From Alterirhizorhabdus sp964247265 (GTDB lineage Bacteria; Pseudomonadota; Alphaproteobacteria; Sphingomonadales; Sphingomonadaceae): a DNA stretch of 25,609 nucleotides. Below are positions 22,400-25,609 of this stretch, one piece after another. Position numbers and translations under genes: made by a program. Each line of letters opens with the position of its first letter. The stretch's first letter is position 1. Below the pieces are notes generated by a model, which saw only the letters and a program-made list of their open reading frames with translations, did no database searches and was not told where the DNA came from. The stretch is taken from the NCBI GenBank assembly GCA_964247265.1, contig CAXTTS010000021.1, positions 1-25,609 of the forward strand, read 5' to 3'.

Positions 22400-23680
22400 T
22401 CACCGGCCGGCCGGTGCAATACCCCTCGGCGGGTGCCCGCGCAGCGATGCCAGCGCGATCAGGCTGACCGCGCCGGCGACGCCCAGATATACGCCGACCA
22501 GCGGCAGGCCGCCACGATCGGCCAGCGCCTGCGCGATGATCGGGGCGAGCGCGCCGCCCAATATGCCGCCCACGTTGAAAGCCATCGACGCGCCCGTATA
22601 GCGCACCTGCGCCGGAAACAGGCCCGGCAGCCACGCGCCAAGCGGACCATAGACGAAGCCCATCAGCAGCAGCGCCAGCGACAGGAACAGAAAGATCGCC
22701 ACCAGCGATCCACCCGCCATCATCGGCGCGAGCAGGAAGCCGGCGAACACCGTGCCGACGCAGCCTGTCATCAGGATCCGCCGCGGATTACTGCGATCGG
22801 ACAGCCAGCCGGCCAGCAGGATGCCGATCGCCATGAACAGGATCGCGCCGAGTTGCAGGCCGAGGAACACCTCCCGCGCGATGCCCAGCGTGGTGGTGCC
22901 GTAGCCGAGCGCGAAGGCCGTCGCGATGTAGAACATGGCGAAGCAGGCGACGACGGCGAAGGTGCCGGCGACCGTCTCGCGCAGATGGTGGCGCAGCACC
23001 TCGGCGAGCGGCACGCGCGGCGGCGGCGCCTCCGCCATCGCGGCGGCGAAGGCGGGCGTCTCGGTCAGCTTCAGGCGCACCCACAGACCGACGGCCACAA
23101 GGGCGGCGCTGAACAGGAAAGGCAATCGCCAGCCCCAGTCGCGGAACTGATCGGGGGTGAGCGCCACGCCCAGGATCAGGAACAGGCCGTTGGCAGCGAT
23201 GAATCCGACCGGCGCGCCGAGTTGCGGGAACATGCCATAGCGCGCGCGCCAGCCTGGCGGCGCATTCTCAACCGCGAGCAGGGCCGCCCCGCCCCACTCC
23301 CCACCGAGGCCAAAGCCCTGGCCGAAGCGCAGCAGGCACAGCAGCAAAGGTGCCCACCAGCCGATCGCCTGATAGGTGGGCAAAAAGGCGATGGCGGTGG
23401 TGCAGCCACCCATCGTGAGCAGCGAGGCGACGAGCGTGGACTTGCGTCCGATCCGGTCGCCGAAATGGCCGAACACGCTGGCGCCCAGCGGCCGCGCGAG
23501 GAAAGCGAGGCCGAAGCTCGCATAGGCCGCCAGCAGCTGTGCCGAAGCCGAGGAGGCGGGAAAGAATAACGGGCCGAACACCAGCGACGCGGCGGTGGCG
23601 TAGATGTAGAAATCGTAGAATTCCACGGCGGTGCCGACGAGGCTGGCGGTCAGCACCCGGCGTTTGGAGGGCGGCGCCAT
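22400..23680 (-). CDS. MHS-family (metabolite:H+ symporter) MFS transporter
   Basis: A 426-residue major facilitator protein with 12 predicted membrane helices. The opening VLTASLVGTAVEFYDFYIYATAA is the MHS signature; I quote it here as VGTAVEFYDFYIY. The helix 2-3 loop GHFGDRIGRKSTL and the segment LLRFGQGFGLGGEWGGAALL are also diagnostic. Characterised relatives include ShiA (shikimate), KgtP (2-oxoglutarate) and ProP (osmolytes). The substrate here is not certain; an organic acid is likely. The ATG at 23680 shares one base with the stop of the ydfG-like gene (TGATG), so translation is probably coupled. Its last bases lie in a 16-bp palindrome (22401-22416). Confidence 0.9.
   Translation of the reverse strand: MAPPSKRRVLTASLVGTAVEFYDFYIYATAASLVFGPLFFPASSASAQLLAAYASFGLAFLARPLGASVFGHFGDRIGRKSTLVASLLTMGGCTTAIAFLPTYQAIGWWAPLLLCLLRFGQGFGLGGEWGGAALLAVENAPPGWRARYGMFPQLGAPVGFIAANGLFLILGVALTPDQFRDWGWRLPFLFSAALVAVGLWVRLKLTETPAFAAAMAEAPPPRVPLAEVLRHHLRETVAGTFAVVACFAMFYIATAFALGYGTTTLGIAREVFLGLQLGAILFMAIGILLAGWLSDRSNPRRILMTGCVGTVFAGFLLAPMMAGGSLVAIFLFLSLALLLMGFVYGPLGAWLPGLFPAQVRYTGASMAFNVGGILGGALAPIIAQALADRGGLPLVGVYLGVAGAVSLIALASLRGHPPRGIAPAGR
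22401..22416. repeat. Perfect 16-bp palindrome at the end of the MFS gene
   Basis: CACCGGCCGGCCGGTG reads the same on both strands and includes the TGA stop of the transporter gene. In RNA it can fold as a 6-bp stem with a CCGG loop. No U-tract follows. A weaker repeat, TGCCA and TGGCA, lies just beyond at about 22379-22397. Confidence 0.35.
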
Positions 23681-24432
23681 CAGCCGCGCTTGATGGTGAA
23701 CGGGCCGCCGCCCTGCACGTCGGGCATGATCTCGATCCGGTTGACGTTGAAGTGCGGCGGCAGCCCGACGATCCAGCTGACCGCCTCCGCCACGTCCTCG
23801 GCGGTCAGCGGCGTGGTGTTGGCGTAGACGGCGGCGGCCTTGTCGGCATCGCCGCCCATCCGCACCGTGCTGAACTCGGTGCCGGAGACGAGGCCGGGCT
23901 GCACGTCGCTCACCCGCACGCCGGTGCCCGCCAGATCGGCCTTCAGCCCCAAAGTGAACTGCTGGACGAAGGCCTTGGTCGCGCCGTAGATGTTGCCGCC
24001 GGGATAAGGATAATTGGCCGCCACGCTGCCGAGATTGACGATGTGGCCGCGACCGCGCGCCACCATGCCGGGCAGCAGCGCATGGGTCATCCGCATCAGC
24101 CCGCTGACGTTGGTGGCGACCATCCGGTCCCAATCGGCGATCAGGCTCGTTTGGGCCGGCGCGAGGCCGAGCGCGAGGCCGGCATTGTTCACCAGGATCG
24201 CGACGTCGCGCCAGCCGGCCGGCAGCGATCCCGGCAGCGCCGCGACGGCGGCCGCATCGGTCACGTCGAGCGGCACCGCCAGCACCGCATCGCCCAGTTC
24301 GGCCGCCAGCGCCTCCAGCCGGTCCGTCCGCCGGGCGGTGGCGATCACGCGCCGCCCCTCAGCCACGAAACGGCGGGCGATGGCGGCGCCGAAGCCGGAA
24401 CTGGCGCCGGTGATGAGTGCGATATCGGTCAA
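23680..24432 (-). CDS. ydfG: YdfG-type short-chain dehydrogenase (3-hydroxy acid dehydrogenase / malonic semialdehyde reductase)
   Basis: A 250-residue NADP-type short-chain dehydrogenase. Landmarks are TGASSGFGAAIARRF, an arginine pair after beta-2 (ATARRTDRLEAL, consistent with NADPH), LVNNAGLALGL, the catalytic Ser in NLGSVAANYPYPGG and Tyr/Lys in IYGATKAFVQQF, and QPGLVSGTEFS. The segment NNAGLALG and the ANYPYPGGNIYGATKAF motif match E. coli YdfG closely. YdfG oxidises L-allo-threonine or 3-hydroxy acids and reduces malonic semialdehyde. The start is a TTG at 24432 with GGAG six bases upstream (24439-24442). A GTG at 24486 would overlap the peroxiredoxin gene. It is the middle gene of a three-gene operon. 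Confidence 0.88.
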   Translation of the reverse strand: MTDIALITGASSGFGAAIARRFVAEGRRVIATARRTDRLEALAAELGDAVLAVPLDVTDAAAVAALPGSLPAGWRDVAILVNNAGLALGLAPAQTSLIADWDRMVATNVSGLMRMTHALLPGMVARGRGHIVNLGSVAANYPYPGGNIYGATKAFVQQFTLGLKADLAGTGVRVSDVQPGLVSGTEFSTVRMGGDADKAAAVYANTTPLTAEDVAEAVSWIVGLPPHFNVNRIEIMPDVQGGGPFTIKRG

Positions 24433-24461
24433 GTCAGTCTCCGCCGGCGGCGAGGGATCGG

Positions 24462-24998
24462 TCAGCGCGGATGCTTGGCGTCCCACGCCTTCACCGCCGC
24501 CATCGTGTTGCCGACATGGCCCGCCGCGCTCAGCGCAGAATAAGCGTAGATGATCTTCCCATCGGGCGCGATCACGAAGGACGTGCGGTTCGACTTCGCC
24601 ACCACCGGCAGCTTCACGTCATAATCGGCGATGATCTTCGGCGTGGCGGAAGCGACGGCGAACTTGTTGCGGCATTCCTCGACGGAAAAGCGGTTGAGCG
24701 TAGCGATGTCGTCGGCGGAGACGCCGATCACGATGGCGCCGAGCTTACGGAAGTCGTCCGTCGCCTCGGCGAACTCATGCGCTTCGACCGTGCAGCCGGA
24801 GGTGAAGGCGGCCGGATAGAAATAGAGCACGACCGGCCCCTTCTTCAGCGCCTGCGACAAAGTGAAGGGGAACGGCTTGCCCGCAAGCGTCGCCTGGGTG
24901 GAGAAATCGGGAGCCTTGGCGCCGACGGGCAGCGCCGCGCCTGCGGGAAGCGCGACGAGGGCGAAAGCGGCGGCAAGCGTGGCAATGATCGGCTTCAC
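24462..24998 (-). CDS. Exported peroxiredoxin, Bcp/PrxQ-like
   Basis: A 178-residue thiol peroxidase with an N-terminal signal peptide (about 1-22, ending AGA), so it should act in the periplasm. Bcp itself is cytoplasmic. The fold begins PVGAKAPDFS. The peroxidatic cysteine is Cys69 in FYPAAFTSGCTVEA. The usual Bcp second cysteine five residues later is a histidine here (His74). Cys109 in SVEECRNKF is the likely resolving residue, as in the helix-3 type of PrxQ. GVSADD and SFVIAPDGKI complete the family pattern. The start is a GTG at 24998 with GGGAGA six bases upstream. It leads the operon with ydfG and the MFS gene. Confidence 0.9.
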   Translation of the reverse strand: MKPIIATLAAAFALVALPAGAALPVGAKAPDFSTQATLAGKPFPFTLSQALKKGPVVLYFYPAAFTSGCTVEAHEFAEATDDFRKLGAIVIGVSADDIATLNRFSVEECRNKFAVASATPKIIADYDVKLPVVAKSNRTSFVIAPDGKIIYAYSALSAAGHVGNTMAAVKAWDAKHPR

Positions 24999-25084
24999 GG
25001 ATGGTCTCCCGTTAGGATGGCGGCGAGTGATAGCGGCAAAAACGGCGCGCGGGAACCACAAGCAGGTCAGCCGACAGGGGCTTG

Positions 25085-25110
25085 GGAACCGCTTTGTCCG
25101 ACTTGTCGTT
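25085..25110 (+). promoter_or_regulatory. EcfG-type (general stress response) promoter
   Basis: GGAAC (25085-25089), 17 bases, CGTT (25107-25110). This is an exact match to the sigma-EcfG consensus (GGAAC, 16-18 bases, CGTT) of Alphaproteobacteria. The predicted start near 25117 leaves a ~27-base leader with GGAGA before the ATG at 25144. A second GGGAACC at 25051 lacks a matching -10. The element should place the downstream gene under the PhyR-NepR-EcfG stress pathway. Confidence 0.75.
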
Positions 25111-25143
25111 GTGGTGCCAGAACAAACGTTGGAGAATGGATCA

Positions 25144-25609
25144 ATGACGCATTCGGCTTTTACGCGCGCCAGCGCCGCGATCGTGGCGATGTTGGTCGCC
25201 GCCGCCCCGGCACATGCCGAGGGCAAGGCGGATCGCGCCCGCGCCGCCATCGCCGAGGCCAGCGGGAAGATCGACGCGGCCAACAAGGTGGGTGTCAGCG
25301 GCGAGGTGCCGCGCCTTCAGGCCCAGGCCCAGGCCGCGCTGCGCACCGCGAAGGAGGCGCTGGCGAGCGGGCACAAGGAGGAGGCGATCGCCGCGGCGAA
25401 CCACGCCTCGCAGCTGGCCGATACCGCGATCGGCGAAACGCAGAAGAGCAAGGCGATGGCGAGCGAGGCCGAGCGCGCCAATGCGGATGCGGCAACCGCC
25501 GACGCCCAGCAGGCGGCGGCAGACGCGAATGCCCGCGCCGCCAATGCCGAGCAGGCGGCGACCGCGGCGGCGGCAGACGCGGCAGCCGCCCGCGCCGCGC
25601 CCCCGGCGG
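25144..25609 (+). CDS. Exported Ala-rich helical protein, 3' end beyond the window
   Basis: 155 codons are open to the window edge with no stop. The first ~25 residues are a signal peptide (FTRASAAIVAMLVAAAPAHA). The rest is strongly helical and Ala/Glu/Gln/Lys-rich, with two parts. Residues 26-100 (KADRARAAIAEASGKI, then PRLQAQAQAALRTAKEAL, then AIAANHASQLADTAI) resemble DUF4398-type helical repeats. Residues 100-155 are nearly continuous coiled coil (ERANADAATADAQQAAADA). Such proteins often continue into an OmpA-like peptidoglycan-binding domain, but that part is not visible. The ATG at 25144 has GGAGA nine bases ahead. The EcfG-type promoter upstream suggests a general stress envelope protein. 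Family assignment is tentative. Confidence 0.8.
   Translation, partial: MTHSAFTRASAAIVAMLVAAAPAHAEGKADRARAAIAEASGKIDAANKVGVSGEVPRLQAQAQAALRTAKEALASGHKEEAIAAANHASQLADTAIGETQKSKAMASEAERANADAATADAQQAAADANARAANAEQAATAAAADAAAARAAPPA

Overview
The window is high-GC, densely packed bacterial chromosome. It most resembles a sphingomonad (Alphaproteobacteria, Sphingomonadales). This rests on gene content: a ChvI-ChvG-HPrK-RapZ-EIIA-HPr cluster with a short alphaproteobacterial HPr kinase, a PrsK/PrsR/PEP-CTERM-type sugar transferase trio, and an EcfG-type general stress promoter. Genus is inference. I see no insertion sequences, phage genes, CRISPR arrays or attachment sites, and no stretch over 300 bases without a gene.

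Layout. 1-430 is the 3' end of uvrD. 443-820 (-) is a small WYL-like protein, divergent from 893-1705 (+), a NYN-LOTUS protein. 1760-1933 (+) is a tiny membrane protein whose stop codon overlaps that of nnrD. nnrD (1930-2811, -) is translationally coupled to a histidine phosphatase (2808-3572, -). manC (3671-4753, -) makes GDP-mannose. Divergent from it is a transcription unit of a PEP-CTERM-type polyprenyl-phosphate sugar transferase, the sensor kinase PrsK and the sigma-54 activator PrsR (4911-9770, +). A DUF427 protein (+) and a DUF4893 lipoprotein (-) follow.

10859-12793 (-) holds a patatin-like phospholipase, whose N-terminus lacks a start codon in its own frame, followed by 3-hydroxybutyrate dehydrogenase. 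12854-15442 (-) is an exported M1 aminopeptidase, divergent from a membrane-anchored zinc metallopeptidase (15564-16439, +). A tRNA-Ala(CGC) gene and a small secreted protein follow.

17009-22203 (-) is a long envelope-stress and phosphotransfer operon: chvI, chvG, hprK, rapZ, EIIA, HPr, then a SpoU-family RNA methyltransferase. Three junctions overlap as ATGA (chvG/hprK, hprK/rapZ, EIIA/HPr), and rapZ/EIIA abut directly. No PTS permease or enzyme I is present, so the PTS proteins are probably regulatory.

22400-24998 (-) is a second operon: exported peroxiredoxin, YdfG-type dehydrogenase and an MHS-family transporter. Divergent from it is a partial gene for an exported Ala-rich helical protein, preceded by an EcfG-type promoter (GGAAC, 17 bases, CGTT).

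Most of the window is recognisable core sphingomonad biology. The observations most worth checking are the phospholipase start anomaly, the isolated PrsK/PrsR/sugar-transferase trio, the RNA methyltransferase appended to the PTS-Chv operon, the standalone WYL-like protein with a possible leaderless start, and the EcfG promoter. I did not find a clearly undescribed multi-gene system.
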